Under the pieces are notes generated by a model that had not been told where the DNA came from, did no database searches, and saw nothing but the letters and a program-made list of their open reading frames with translations. Positions 10,924 to 20,708 of a stretch of DNA of 43,155 nt are shown piece after piece. This stretch comes from Thermomucor indicae-seudaticae (lineage: Eukaryota; Mucoromycota; Mucoromycetes; Mucorales; Lichtheimiaceae), in NCBI GenBank assembly GCA_000787465.1, contig JSYX01000287.1:1-43155 (forward strand), written 5' to 3'. Positions within the stretch are counted from its first letter, which is position 1. Each line of letters starts with the position of its first letter. The position numbers and the translations under genes were made by a program.

Positions 10924-11564
10924 ATGAATCAGTTACGCTTTGGCGCATTCCACGCCGCACATTTTGGAAGTCATCAAACAAGCCAATGGCAAACGTATTT
11001 ATACGGACCACTAGCGCATGCTGGTGACGAACATGGCAACCTGGGACACAATCAGCCTTGGCCGACTGAACATGGCCGTGGTGCTGATTCTCAACCGTAT
11101 CAGTCAGCAGCGTATGAGTATGAACAAGCTGAGATGAACGCTACAATACCTGAAAACGGTGTTGCTATGGAAGAGAATGAGACAGAATATCAGGGGTTGT
11201 CGAAAGAAGCAGTCGAAATATTCAAATTTTCAGAAGCTTTCAGGAAAGAACGTAAGAAACGTGTTGTATTCATTACTTGCAGGCCGCAAAATTGACCATA
11301 TAACAAAACATTGGCATAGGTGAACTATCCGAAGAAATGGAGGAAAAAATGGAAGAGCGCGAAGACACGTTGATCGTTGACGAATTTTATGATGGCCAGG
11401 AAGCGCCGGCTCATTGTCTTGTACTAAATGATAAAGCAACAGTTGGATCGGAAAAGATACGAATCCAGAAACATATGCTCAATTCGATTTATCTTGAATC
11501 GTGTCAAGCAGATGGTCAAGAAGAGAAGATCGTGCTTTGGCCAGTTCTTCCGCTGCGTCTATAG
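10924..11564 (+). CDS. Gemin8-like protein (SMN complex), tentative
   Basis: Two exons (10924-11251 and 11320-11564, GT-AG, phase 1) encode about 190 aa. The middle has an acidic/basic helical segment (LSKEAVEIFKFSEAFRKER, then LSEEMEEKMEERED) and the C-terminus ends KIVLWPVLPLRL. From memory, Gemin8 has a central helix of the type ITEELRQYFAETERHREER and ends in a KYWPVIPLKF tail, with a preceding SxKI...C block that this protein also shows. Gemin8 bridges SMN to Gemin6/7 in the complex that assembles Sm cores on snRNAs. Similarity is limited to these blocks, and the N-terminal tryptophan-rich motif of animal Gemin8 is not obvious. The start is uncertain; a later ATG is possible. Its start lies 86 bp from that of SEC15, so the two probably share a divergent promoter. 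Confidence 0.6.
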
Positions 11565-11613
11565 ACTCTCAAGGCACAAAATCTGTATCCTCTTTATCCT
11601 GAATAAGGGACAT

Positions 11614-12043
11614 CTATCCGCCATGCAGCGTGCTGATGAAAACAATTGTGTCGTTTTCTTGCAGTTCATAGTCCATTTCATCGCACAACTCCCAGTCTAC
11701 GTTATTTATCAGCACCAGGATTCCCGGCCGTCTATGCGAGCTCTATCAGACCACTTTCAGCAACCAAAAGCTGTGATTTACTTACACGGTATCTTTATCT
11801 ACGAATAACTCTTTCTTCTCAGTCATCATGTTGTCACGAATGTGAAAGATCAAATCCCGCAATAACGAAGGTTTCGTCGGATCGGTTTGCGATTTGGACG
11901 GTATCGACACGTTATGATGTCGAACATTATTGAACAATAGTTCCATTCCACCGCTACATTATGAATGAGCATGTTCGATTTTCAAGGGCGACGGTATGGA
12001 CGTACCTGAATTCAACCTTTATATTAAGCTGCTTTTCAGCCAT
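11614..12043 (-). CDS. URM1: Ubiquitin-related modifier 1
   Basis: Urm1 is a beta-grasp sulfur carrier that, once thiocarboxylated by Uba4, supplies sulfur for the 2-thio modification of tRNA wobble uridines and can also be conjugated to proteins. Three exons (12043-12006, 11953-11786, 11731-11614; GT-AG, phases agree) give 107 aa, close to the typical length of about 100. Diagnostic features are the GGMELLFNN segment after the first strand, [16 protein letters not shown], and the C-terminal VFISTLHGG with the essential Gly-Gly at the end. The gene is complete. It is convergent with the Gemin8-like gene, 49 bp between stops. Confidence 0.96.
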
Positions 12044-13262
12044 TCTTCACCTGTAACGAGTCTGCGGAAATGCAAGCAGAAAATAAGAAGTCAAACTGAG
12101 CGGGACTTTTGGAAAATCTTTTGGTGCTGCCGGCTAGGCAGACCTTTTGCCGAATGAATGATGCCCAGGTAAGTATGACACAAAATATAGCACAATTATG
12201 TGGAAATATCAATCATTTTCCGAAAGTCGGCGCTCGTTGGATCGTTCTGTTGACCGAATAACGAAGAGTTATGTTATTAATCTATTTTGTACCATATGTA
12301 AACCTAGTGTAAGAGTAAGAACAGCTTCAAATAACCAATACTTCGTTCACAGGATCAAAGGTGGTGACTTGTTACGGTTTCTGATTTGGCCCTGTACGCC
12401 ACGAACCTTTTCAGTTAACTAAGGCGTGGGATATCAGCTTCTAAGGAGACAGACTTGTTGATTTTGCTGGTTAAACGAATATTTTGTGTGATACGCCATC
12501 AGCAAATGCTGGATCGCGATGAAAGTGGACGTGTTGGTGCACGAAGTTGCGTGGAGGATAATATCTTTCTTTTGTGCAGGAATATTTTACGCTGATACCT
12601 CTTGTGCTTAGAATATAATGTCTTTGGGCAGCGCATTGTCGCATACAGCTGACAGGTATATAACAAAAACACAACCATGCTATCATCATTGCTTGGCTTG
12701 GCTCTTTGGCACCATCCATTAAGTCTACCTTGCGCAAGCTAAAAGCCATTTCCACGTTAGCAGGGCGTCCAGTCAGCAATATTCTCCTGGAGATGTTGAC
12801 CCCTCTTTTGCGTTTATAGCAGGAATAATCCACGTTCAAACTAACACCGAGTCTTACACCTTGACTATCAGATATTGTAGGACTGGTTACTCAATTTATA
12901 GCTACAGTAAGTAAATGATATCTCAGTCTGTTTCAACGAGATTACGAATATGGTTTTCCAATTGTAACTGGCTTACTTTCATGTTTTTGTATGCGCAGAT
13001 ATCTCCTTTCGTGTACCGTCCCCGAACTTCCATTTTGAAAAGGAACGATACATTCCTTAGCACAATGGCTCTCAAATGGAAGAAGATTTGTTAAGATAGA
13101 TGCGGATTTCTTGAGCATTATGTTGGCAAGAACATACCATGGACGATATAAGGATGAGTACTGTCTCCCTTCAACTACGTGCGGATAAACACGGAGTCTT
13201 AGTCCCATTTTGAACAACACTCTCACGCCCTTTTCTTTCTATTTCCCTTTCTCTCTCTACTT
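12044..13262. other. Unassigned region between URM1 and a membrane-protein gene
   Basis: No gene could be assigned over 1.2 kb. On the plus strand an ATG followed after five codons by a good GTAAGT donor (about 12154) and an open stretch at 12723-12916 look like pieces of one or more intron-containing genes, but no consistent model could be built. Minus-strand open frames at 12471-12839 and 12942-13226 have no recognisable motif and overlap the plus-strand stretch. Confidence 0.4.
12723..12916 (+). CDS. Coding-like open stretch, partial, unknown product
   Basis: Open for 65 codons without an ATG at its start, so it would be an internal or terminal exon. The translation has ordinary protein composition (for example QQYSPGDVDPSFAF, IAGIIHVQTNTESY) and reaches a GTAAGT donor at 12916-12921. 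A possible following exon after the acceptor near 13000 reads FRVPSPNFHFEKER before a stop. Neither segment resembles a family I recognise. It could be chance; confidence is low. Confidence 0.25.
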
Positions 13263-14035
13263 ATGGCCGAAAAGTCTAGTATTGATGTCAGCATCACCGG
13301 CCGCAACAATCCAACTACTTTGATGCTCGTTTTCATCGGTATATTGCTCGCGGTGGCCAGGGAGGAACCCCTTTCCTTCGAAAATGCCTCATCTCCCCAA
13401 AGGGTTAATCATTATCTATCAGCTCAAAATTTTTCGGAACATTCCGGAAAAATGAGATAAGCTCATGCCTACCAAAGAAGCTGTAAAAAGACGCCCTTTT
13501 GACAGTCCATTCCCATGCATCTCTTCCTCTTTTTTCGCAAAACACTTACGACTCTTGATCATATCTTCGACTGTCGTATCCGTATCGTGCCTTGTTGACG
13601 TATCTCAAACTAGTCTTGGTCACTATATATCGACCACAGCACTCGAAATTCTTGTCGCTGCAACATCTCCTTGCTCTCTTTCCGGTTCTCCTATCTCTTG
13701 ATCTGCTTTCCAGTCCGTGATATTGGCGTATGTTTGACTGTTGTTCGCTCTCCCTGGCGTAACTTCCTGTGGATCCTTTTGTGGTTGGCGTTCATGACCT
13801 ACAGGGCTTTCAGCATTATTATCGGTTTGTAATCCTCGGTCCGATGTTCGTCACTTATGTTGTGGTCTCTTCCTTCGTGTTGGATCTGGCTGTTTCCTTT
13901 TCCCCTATTAATTAACTTGTTCCCTTGGCTGCTGATGCTCTTTACACAAGCAACTCCCGAAGAAACCTGCAGACTGCTGAATCACCCGCTCCTGTGGCCG
14001 GCATTCCCGCGGTGGACTCAATACAAAAAGGGTAG
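13263..14035 (+). CDS. Putative small membrane protein, gene model unresolved
   Basis: A CT-rich leader (13229-13258) typical of fungal 5' UTRs precedes an ATG at 13263 that opens MAEKSSIDVSITGRNNPTTL and then a hydrophobic stretch. Near 13715-13830 a second open stretch reads VRSPWRNFLWILLWLAF followed by MTYRAFSIIIG, a clear transmembrane-like segment with a basic flank. A third hydrophobic stretch (GPMFVTYVVVSSFVLDLAV) lies in another frame at about 13840-13905. A hydrophilic tail (NLQTAESPAPVAGIPAVDS) reaches a stop at 14033-14035, the end used here. I could not find splice sites joining these in one phase, so exon limits are unknown and the parts may belong to a decayed gene. No family recognised. 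Confidence 0.35.
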
Positions 14036-14360
14036 GAGGACTGCCGCGTGGTCTGCCTCACATTGTTCTGCTGAGCAATAGCGGGGCCCCATGCGGCGCT
14101 TGCAGGTGCGATTACGCGTCTTCGGATGAGTGGTGGCGGGTAAGGAGCATCCGGTTCATGCGGCGGGGTCCCGCGCGTTCACCTGCTTGGTTTCCCCTGT
14201 GAAAACTTTCAAGGATCCACAGAGGATAAGTAACCCGTTTCTCGGGCTGTCCCTTGTAGCCATGCCACCTAGCCTGCGGGAGATACAAGGATGGACTCTC
14301 AAGGCTGATGGGCATCCATTGAAGGCGGAAGAAGTTGAGAACGCTGGATGACCTTGGGAC
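14036..14360. other. GC-rich island with nested complementary segments
   Basis: By eye this stretch is clearly more GC-rich than its neighbours, densest at about 14085-14190. It contains long-range complementarity: GCAGGTG (14102-14108) with CACCTGC (14180-14186), enclosing GGATG (14124-14128) with CATCC (14148-14152), plus CCCG/CGGG near 14236-14250. Such nesting suits a structured RNA, but I recognise no snRNA, SRP, RNase P or snoRNA signature. Open frames on both strands (plus 14130-14351, minus 14156-14365) have no recognisable domain. It may be a ncRNA, a 3' UTR or a transferred/repetitive segment. Confidence 0.35.
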
Positions 14361-14766
14361 TCCAAGGAACAGGTTACTTGGAGCTTGTTAGATCTATTGT
14401 ATGACTCAAACTTTACCTTTGCCGGGCTATGTCGCGCATAGAATAATTATATTATTTTATTGATATCCAAGAGTTCAATCTTCAGGTATGTCAGTCGAAG
14501 CATAGTCGCGAATAGCTGCAACGTTTTACGTTTAATCATCTCTTTGGATGAAATATGCAACTTCTTAACTCTGTTCCCTCGCAAATGCAGACGTCGTTCA
14601 GGTGGTCGAAAGTCATGCCGAAAGCAGCCGAAAGTTGCTTCGTCGACAGTGCCTCTACTAGCACGGACACGCTCCAGTGATGTGTATCAGCTTCAAAGCA
14701 GTAGAACGTCCACAACCTACGGATTTTCCGAATAGGTAACTTATCCTGCAGCGTTCGAATTGATAC
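14361..14766. other. Intergenic sequence left of the hAT MITE
   Basis: AT-rich with no recognisable gene. An open frame runs on each strand (plus 14460-14735; minus 14536 into the MITE) without identifiable motifs. Confidence 0.4.
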
Positions 14767-14774
14767 CTTGCAAG

Positions 14775-15105
14775 TAGGGTTCCGAACAGAGCTCTGGTCT
14801 CTGGTTTCGCTCTGGTTCTGCTCTGGTTCTGCTCTGGTTTTCTTTCGCTCTGCTCTGCACTGGTTTTCTCTGGTTCGCTCTGGTTTTTGAACTCCCAAAT
14901 GTGGTGAGGAAATGCATTAGCCGCGTGTAGAATTATAGGATGATGTCTGGGAAAGGCACAAGAGGAAACCAATAAGAAGTTTATTGAGCCAAAGAAGACA
15001 AACAAGCTTCCTCCGCGGACTCACAGTCGCAAACCAGAGCAAACCAGAGCGAAGCAGAGCAGATCCGGGTTCGGCTCTGCTCTGCTCTGGTTTTTCGGAA
15101 CCCTA
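14775..15105. mobile_element. hAT-type MITE with perfect target-site duplication
   Basis: A 331-bp element with 12-bp perfect terminal inverted repeats (TAGGGTTCCGAA at 14775-14786 and its complement at 15094-15105). It is flanked by identical 8-bp direct repeats CTTGCAAG (14767-14774 and 15106-15113). An 8-bp duplication fitting nTnnnnAn and a TAGGG terminus are hallmarks of the hAT superfamily. Both subterminal regions are packed with short repeats of CTCTGGTT/GCTCTGCTCTGG on one side and the complementary AACCAGAGC on the other, a fold-back arrangement that may bind a hAT transposase. No transposase is encoded. The exact duplication implies recent insertion. Confidence 0.9.
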
Positions 15106-15113
15106 CTTGCAAG

Positions 15114-17167
15114 CATTTCAACTCGGCCACGTTTTCAAATGGTTTGTCCCAGCCCTACAATTTCATCCAACTAACGTCGTCCAATACGCATGTAGTGTTG
15201 ATGAGAGTTGCTACAGTACCGCCTACTTCCCCGGCTCAAAAGAGTGTTTCGATTGGTTCAATTAAAAAATGGACACACTCCGAACTCGAGAGCACCCAAG
15301 GCTTCAAGTGTCTTTAAGCACTCATCGGAAGGTTCTCTGGCTTTGGGTTGACCATGATTCTCTCCAGAGAATGGTGATGCCGTCGGAAAAGCTTCCCCGT
15401 GGTACGGTCCGGAATTTGTCTATGCTTTCTTGTCTGTTACGTGAGAGTCCCACGATCCGGAATTCTTCACTTTGTGTTTCGGCCAACACCCCAATGGTTC
15501 GCGCACACCCTCGTTATTGGACGTTCAATCTGTAGTCAGCAGTAATAGACAGTACTCAGGACAGCGTTGTGATCGTGCATGTCTCGTGCACTCGAATCCA
15601 GACAGGCAAAACTTCAACAAGTCGTGAAGCCCTGTTCCCGAAAACTTTCATCCTTGCAGAAACAGGTGTGTCAAGGGCAGACGATGATTAGGCCACTTTG
15701 GTTGCTTAAACGAGTACATTGTCTCTGGTACTCGACGCTGCAACAACTAGTTCGGTTAAGTTGAGCACCTCATAGGAAAATAACTAGTTCCTACTTGAAA
15801 TTCTGGAGCTGGAAGCTAGGCAGACTCTAGAAGTTCATTTTTCTGAACACACCTGATATTTACATCTCTTTCTGACAACGCCGTCAGTGACGGATGCTCT
15901 TGCAGAGCGTCGAGATATTTCACTTGGGCCTCTCTTCCTTGCAATGCCCACTTCGATATGTATTCCCGGAATTATGTGGACATGGTGAATCAACGCTTTT
16001 ATTCTCATCGACAGATTTGTACGCGTATATACAGCACCCTTTGATACAGATAACAACGATAGCTATAATATCAACCGTCCAAGTTCACCTAGATACGTCA
16101 AGGTCAGTGAATGCTAAGGCGCATTGGCACCACTTCCAAAAATACTTGCACATTTGAGAAATCCTTTTCGACATTCATTTCCATCATTTGTATACATAGA
16201 TACTATTTATATAGTACAGGTCGATATGCTGGTACCTTGTGCAACTTTAGCTGCCTGATGGCGGTGGACGGCAGGGGAGGAGACGAAACCATTGAATGAT
16301 AGTTCCAAATTGAAGGTCGGTTGAAAAGAAGCAATTTTGATGGGTTCTGTTGTATCCAAGCGTACTTTGAAAACCAGTACAATAAATATAGGCTTGTGAT
16401 TAGGTCTCAATAAGGCAGCGATTGTATGTTCTCGGTAGAGTGAACTCATTACAGTCCCTCATTTAGATACCGAACGTTGGATACCTCTGTTACCGCTGTG
16501 AATTCCTTGACACCAGCTGATAGACCCATGCCACATAGAAAGTCATAAATAGGGTGAAGGATTGGACGTAATAAAGGATATCGTTCAGTTTGACTGATTC
16601 TTGGTCTCTTTTACTATCGTGATATTTCACAAGGGTTTGTTTATAGTTTCTCGGTTTGTGTTTTGGAAATCAATCATGCTGCAGATATATGATTTAAAAA
16701 ATAATTCTCGAAGGCTGTCTCCGCAGTATTCAGATCTTGCGTTAAGAAACGCGTTGACATTGACAATAGCGGCGTCTGCTCCTTCCAAAAGTTAGGTCGG
16801 CATCTGGTTCACTTTCCACATAGCTTAGCTGAGCTAAAGCTACCATCATGGTCGCAGTTCAACTTCCCTATGGATTACATCGTAAGACACAGAATGTTTC
16901 AACCAAGTCATTCACGTCGAGTTATTGACACGTCTTTTTCTTTATTTGGACTATCCTTTCAAATATGGTCGTCAATCCTGTGTCTGCGTTGATATACATG
17001 ATAGTGACACTTAACAACAAGCACGATCAAAGGAAATGAAAGCGACGAACAATAGCTGGTTTGAATAAATTGATTCCGTCTAGACAGTCATTTCTCCTCT
17101 GCGTTCGTATAGTGTAAAGAAATAATCGGTGCCAGTCGCCATGAATGGGATTCTGTAATTTACAGTG
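15114..17167. other. Two-kilobase gene desert, possible decayed coding sequence
   Basis: No gene could be supported. An open run without an ATG from about 15114 to 15310, containing PYNFIQLTSSNTHVV and PPTSPAQKSVSIGS, looks protein-like but meets stops at about 15310 and 15370, so it may be a decayed gene interrupted by the adjacent MITE. A minus-strand frame at 16207-16449 (80 aa) has normal composition but no recognised motif. No terminal repeats or RNA genes seen. Confidence 0.4.
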
Positions 17168-17169
17168 TA

Positions 17170-17904
17170 CAGTGGGCGCTCGATATAGTGATGTTCGATA
17201 TAGTGATATTTCGATATAGTGATCACTCTTGAGCCGACCGTCATCGTAGGCGGGAAAACATCACTAAATTCGATAAAGTGATGAGTAATCACTTTCAGCT
17301 TTGGTACCATTATATTGAGAGCCAATAAAATCACAACGGAAAACCATATTTTGCCAAAAGAGACGTGATCTGTGTTTGACGGGCGCCTTTAAATTCTTCC
17401 GATTCGATTCCTCTAATCTTCTTTCGGATCAGATCGGTAATAGCAACATCCAATTCGTCATCAATCTCGAATGACGACAGAAAATCTAAACATAGACGCT
17501 TTCGCTCTCTTCTGGACATGGGCGGCGGAACATCTTCTTCATCGGAATGAACTCCATCGTCTTCGTCAGTAGCTACTACCAAATCATTTCTTCAGTGTAA
17601 GTTATGTGTCACTAAACTCATGTAGAAGCGATATTGGGAATCCCACTTATTCATAAACCCTTCTCGCTTTTATTTCATTGCTAGGAAAATACTTCATCTT
17701 CTGCTAGCTAACTTATTCTATCGTAAACATTCTCTAATGAATTAGTACGCTTATGCTTTCGGAGTATTCTATGTAATATCATACTACAGAAGCATCGAGA
17801 ACATTCACCTTGTGTAGCGGTATCTGAATTCGATATAGCGATAATTCGATAAAGTGATCACTTTTCGGTCTGACAGAGGTGATCACTATATCGAGCGCCC
17901 ACTG
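17170..17904 (-). mobile_element. Deleted pogo/Tigger-type DNA transposon
   Basis: A 735-bp element bounded by perfect 23-bp terminal inverted repeats (CAGTGGGCGCTCGATATAGTGAT at the left, its exact complement at 17882-17904). The left flank is TA; the right flank is TG, suggesting one mutated base of a TA target duplication. Subterminal repeats of TTCGATATAGTGAT occur at both ends (three at the left, two degenerate at the right). The CAGT start, TA target and CGATATA-rich ends fit the pogo group of Tc1-mariner. Only a C-terminal piece of a transposase remains inside, so the element is an internally deleted, non-autonomous copy. Confidence 0.85.
17331..17582 (-). pseudogene. C-terminal remnant of a pogo/Tigger transposase
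   Basis: An 83-codon minus-strand frame inside the element. It is acidic at first (VATDEDDGVHSDEEDVPPP), then helical (LCLDFLSSFEIDDELDVAIT), and ends near ARQTQITSLLAKYGFPL. Acidic linkers followed by such a tail are common at the C-terminus of pogo/Tigger (CENP-B-like) transposases. The DNA-binding and DDE catalytic domains are missing. Assignment relies mostly on position within the inverted repeats. Confidence 0.5.
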
Positions 17905-18575
17905 TGTGCACTGCTGATAAAGCACAGATGGGCAAAACATAATTTAGGAGACAGAAATGAACAGAGGGTGATGCTCCGTCTGCGAGTCGAACCCAGTCGC
18001 CTTTTAAACATAAACCGGCGGCCAGTCTTGCCGGATTTCTCAGTGAGTCCACAATAAGCATACTAATAGAATAATTATGTCGTACTTGCCTATGCACACC
18101 AGCCTAAGTCCGAATACAATGCAATGCGTCCAATTCGACTGCACCTGGGCCGTGTCATTCTACTATCAAAATCTTGGTCCTTATATACGTGTCTAAACTT
18201 AATTAAAAATGCACAAAATTATGTGATGTGGACGGTTTAATGCTCCGCCATGTCACTTCCTTACTCAACGCACGGTGATATTGGAGTCCAATAGTTTTTA
18301 ATGACGAATCATGTTTCTCTAGGAAAACTGATAGTTCAAGCATGAACTTTACGCGCCAGAAGAAAAAGTTCTGACGCGTCGCGTCAAATGTTAAGATTTA
18401 TATAGCCCCTGAACGAAAAAATTTTGTATGACCCTTTTCCCCCGTTCAGACTTCTTGTGCGACCTTCTTTTCAGTGGTCTATTTTTTATCGTTTACTTAT
18501 TTACAAAGCCAGGCGCTGTATGTACATTTACCGTATGGTACCATTACCTTCTTTTCTTATGACTTCTGCGATGCT
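17905..18575. other. Intergenic sequence, no gene seen
   Basis: No coding region recognised. The minus strand at about 17975-18030 contains a GGGTTCGACTCGC box like the tRNA B box, but no matching acceptor stem or A box at the right distance, so no tRNA is called. Confidence 0.4.
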
Positions 18576-18579
18576 TTCT

Positions 18580-19400
18580 AGCATACTCTCTGTCATTTTG
18601 TCTATTTATCTCTATATAAATGGAATCTGAGTGCTCCTGTAAGGCCTCCGTCACCTGCTCGCGTGTTCGCATCCGAGGATTCTGAGATTGCACCTCTGAA
18701 GTCTTCGTTTGTCTCCATAGTTCTCGATTGGAGTTAGGACCGATGGACGCGCCGGTCGACCCAACTTGGAAAGCCAGTAGCATTCCCTATATTCCTTTGG
18801 GATAGCCCTCCTGTAGATCGATGTTCAATCTTCCGTGAGTATTGCGCAGCCGATCTTAGAGATTATTTCTCACAGAGGCCCTCATAGACGATGTCTACGA
18901 AACCCTTTGTCGTACGGTTCTAAGATTTATTAAAGGCGAGGTCGATACTGGATTTTACATCATGTGAAATAGCACTTAAAATCATGACAGGTGTCGCTCC
19001 GCTCTTGCACGTGGGGCAAGGCATTGCTATTCGACCTTTTTGCGGGTTTTGCGCCACATGCGCAAACCTTGAAATATTCGCTTTTTTGAAGGAAGACTCG
19101 TCCGAGAAGATCACCCTCTTCCACATGTCAACAGTCCAGTCTTTGCGCTTTCTCGCAAACTCCTGTTACTCCTGGTTGTGCTCTTTGTCCAGATATGGCT
19201 TCTCGGCTGAGGCACAGTTCCCTAGACGTTTATTCTGAACATTTTTCGGACAATGTGCTGCGACACCTTTGCTGGACATGAGTTCATGATCTCTTACAGC
19301 GTCGTTGTTGTCCGTGAACCTCACAAGGTCTCCGGCGTCCATTTCCCTAAGTATTTCTGGGGCGCGCCGGGTGTCTTTGGCGTCGCAATGGTTCCTTCTG
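18580..19400 (-). pseudogene. Decayed Tc1-type transposase
   Basis: Pieces of a Tc1 transposase lie in order on the minus strand. A block AEKPYLDKEHNQE, stop, QEFARKRKDWTVDMWKRVIFSDESSF (about 19200-19085) is the canonical Tc1 region around the first catalytic Asp. Further down, ELWRQTKTSEVQSQNPRMRT (about 18720-18660) and an LTPIEN sequence in another frame correspond to the PDLNPIENLW region with the last catalytic residue. At least one stop and several frameshifts interrupt it. The linking region 18783-18920 contains stops. Inverted repeats were not found. The copy is dead. Confidence 0.8.
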
Positions 19401-19518
19401 TCTTATGTTTATGAAATATTGAATACAGCAAAGTTTGAGGTGCCAAGAGTTCAGTAACTATTTATGAGACCTTTTGCCAGCCTGGTGCATCCCAACGATT
19501 TGAGCTATTTTTTTCAGT

Positions 19519-19632
19519 GGTATAGTGCATTATACGCGAAATTTAAAAGGAAAACACGGTCTATGTATAAGGGAAAAGAGAAAAATTTTGGAAAATTATG
19601 AAGATTTGTTTCCGGGCATTATACACTATTCC
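19519..19632. repeat. Short imperfect inverted-repeat element
   Basis: Ends GGTATAGTGCATTATAC (left) and, reverse complemented, GGAATAGTGTATAATGC (right) match at 13 of 17 positions across 114 bp. This could be a degenerate MITE, but no clear target duplication is visible. Confidence 0.35.
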
Positions 19633-19817
19633 TCCCTTAATAATATTCCCTTCCCTGTCTCCTACCCTTTTTACTCTGACCCAACATTTCGTTCAGCGCA
19701 AGGTTACGCTGTACTGACATTACTGCGATATTGGTTGAACGTATCATAACAATGTTGCTTGGTATCGCATCTTTACAGTTATCCTGCATGATCTTTCTAA
19801 CGAAACCTGTTATGTTA

Positions 19818-19993
19818 CAGTACCTGCGCGATATAGCGATAGGGTCCCTGACGAAAAAATGCGATCGTTATATCAAGTATATCGTTATATCAAGTGGACA
19901 TACGCCTGGAAAAAGCGAATCCGTGATTGAACAGGTCGATCGGTATATCGAGAATATCGATTTATCCAATATCGATATATCGCGCGGGTACTG
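19818..19993. mobile_element. MITE, pogo/Tc1-mariner type (family A, copy 2)
   Basis: A 176-bp element with 24-bp inverted ends, CAGTACCTGCGCGATATAGC at the left and CAGTACCCGCGCGATATATC as the complement of the right. TA flanks both ends (19816-19817 and 19994-19995). The interior core (CGATCGTTATATCAAGT, CGCCTGGAAAAA) is the reverse complement of that in the element at 942-1102, so both are copies of one family. Non-coding. Confidence 0.85.
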
Positions 19994-20708
19994 TACTAGT
20001 GTTCATTTGAGTACACCAAGAAAGTACGAAAAGGCTTCATTGTGTAGAAAATCTCAAGGTATGGATAAGCCCGCGCTAGAGCTACACCTTAGCTAATTGC
20101 TAGTTGGAGAGAAAGACACAGTACGGTTTATACTGACCGTCTAAAGCAGGGAAAAGACACTGTAAAAGAGAGGACTTGGAATTTCAAAAAGAGTAAATAA
20201 CACATTTCATAATAATGGAAGAGTGGACCTGCTGTCAACGACGCTCATTATTTAAAAGACGCGCTTTCATCTATGTTCTTGCGTTTTTCTCATTATCATG
20301 TAGAATGCGCCGTCAAATACTGCCGCGCCCCTGGTAGACTCCAGCGTAAGAATCGTCATACGTTCTCCACTAATAACGGACCAAGAAATTCTGCGTCATC
20401 ATCCAGTTTCATAGAGAAACTCTACTGCTCAGATAAACGCCTGTAAAGACGGTACATATAAAGGCAAATGGGAATATGAGTACAGTGTTCCGAACGCGTA
20501 CGAATCAATGAGACTACGTCATTGCCTAAAAATATGCGACCAACATAATAATCCATGTGAAAAAGGACGACGAAGAACATGTTTTTGCATGTTGCATAGT
20601 TTTCACATATTTTTCGCATAATTTTTCTCGTGATGTATGTTTGAGCATATTTACATTAAATCCGATCACACATGTACAAAATTTCAGTACCTTTTGTTAT
20701 ACTTCTTT
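19994..20708. other. Intergenic sequence downstream of the PNUTS-like gene
   Basis: No gene recognised. A plus-strand open run at about 20300-20445 has a few Cys and basic residues but no family motif. The right part should hold the 3' UTR of the minus-strand PNUTS-like gene. Confidence 0.4.

Noticed and set aside
10532..11011. Longer N-terminal extension of SEC15 on the minus strand starting near 11011
   Set aside because: The extension overlaps the Gemin8-like coding exon on the opposite strand and has no Sec15 similarity; the conserved part begins after 10837.
16207..16449. 80-codon minus-strand frame in the gene desert
   Set aside because: No motif, no supporting splice sites or neighbouring exons; of a length expected by chance.
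17975..18035. tRNA-like GGGTTCGACTCGC box on the minus strand
   Set aside because: The T-stem has a mismatch, no complementary acceptor strand occurs about 65 nt upstream and the A-box spacing is wrong.
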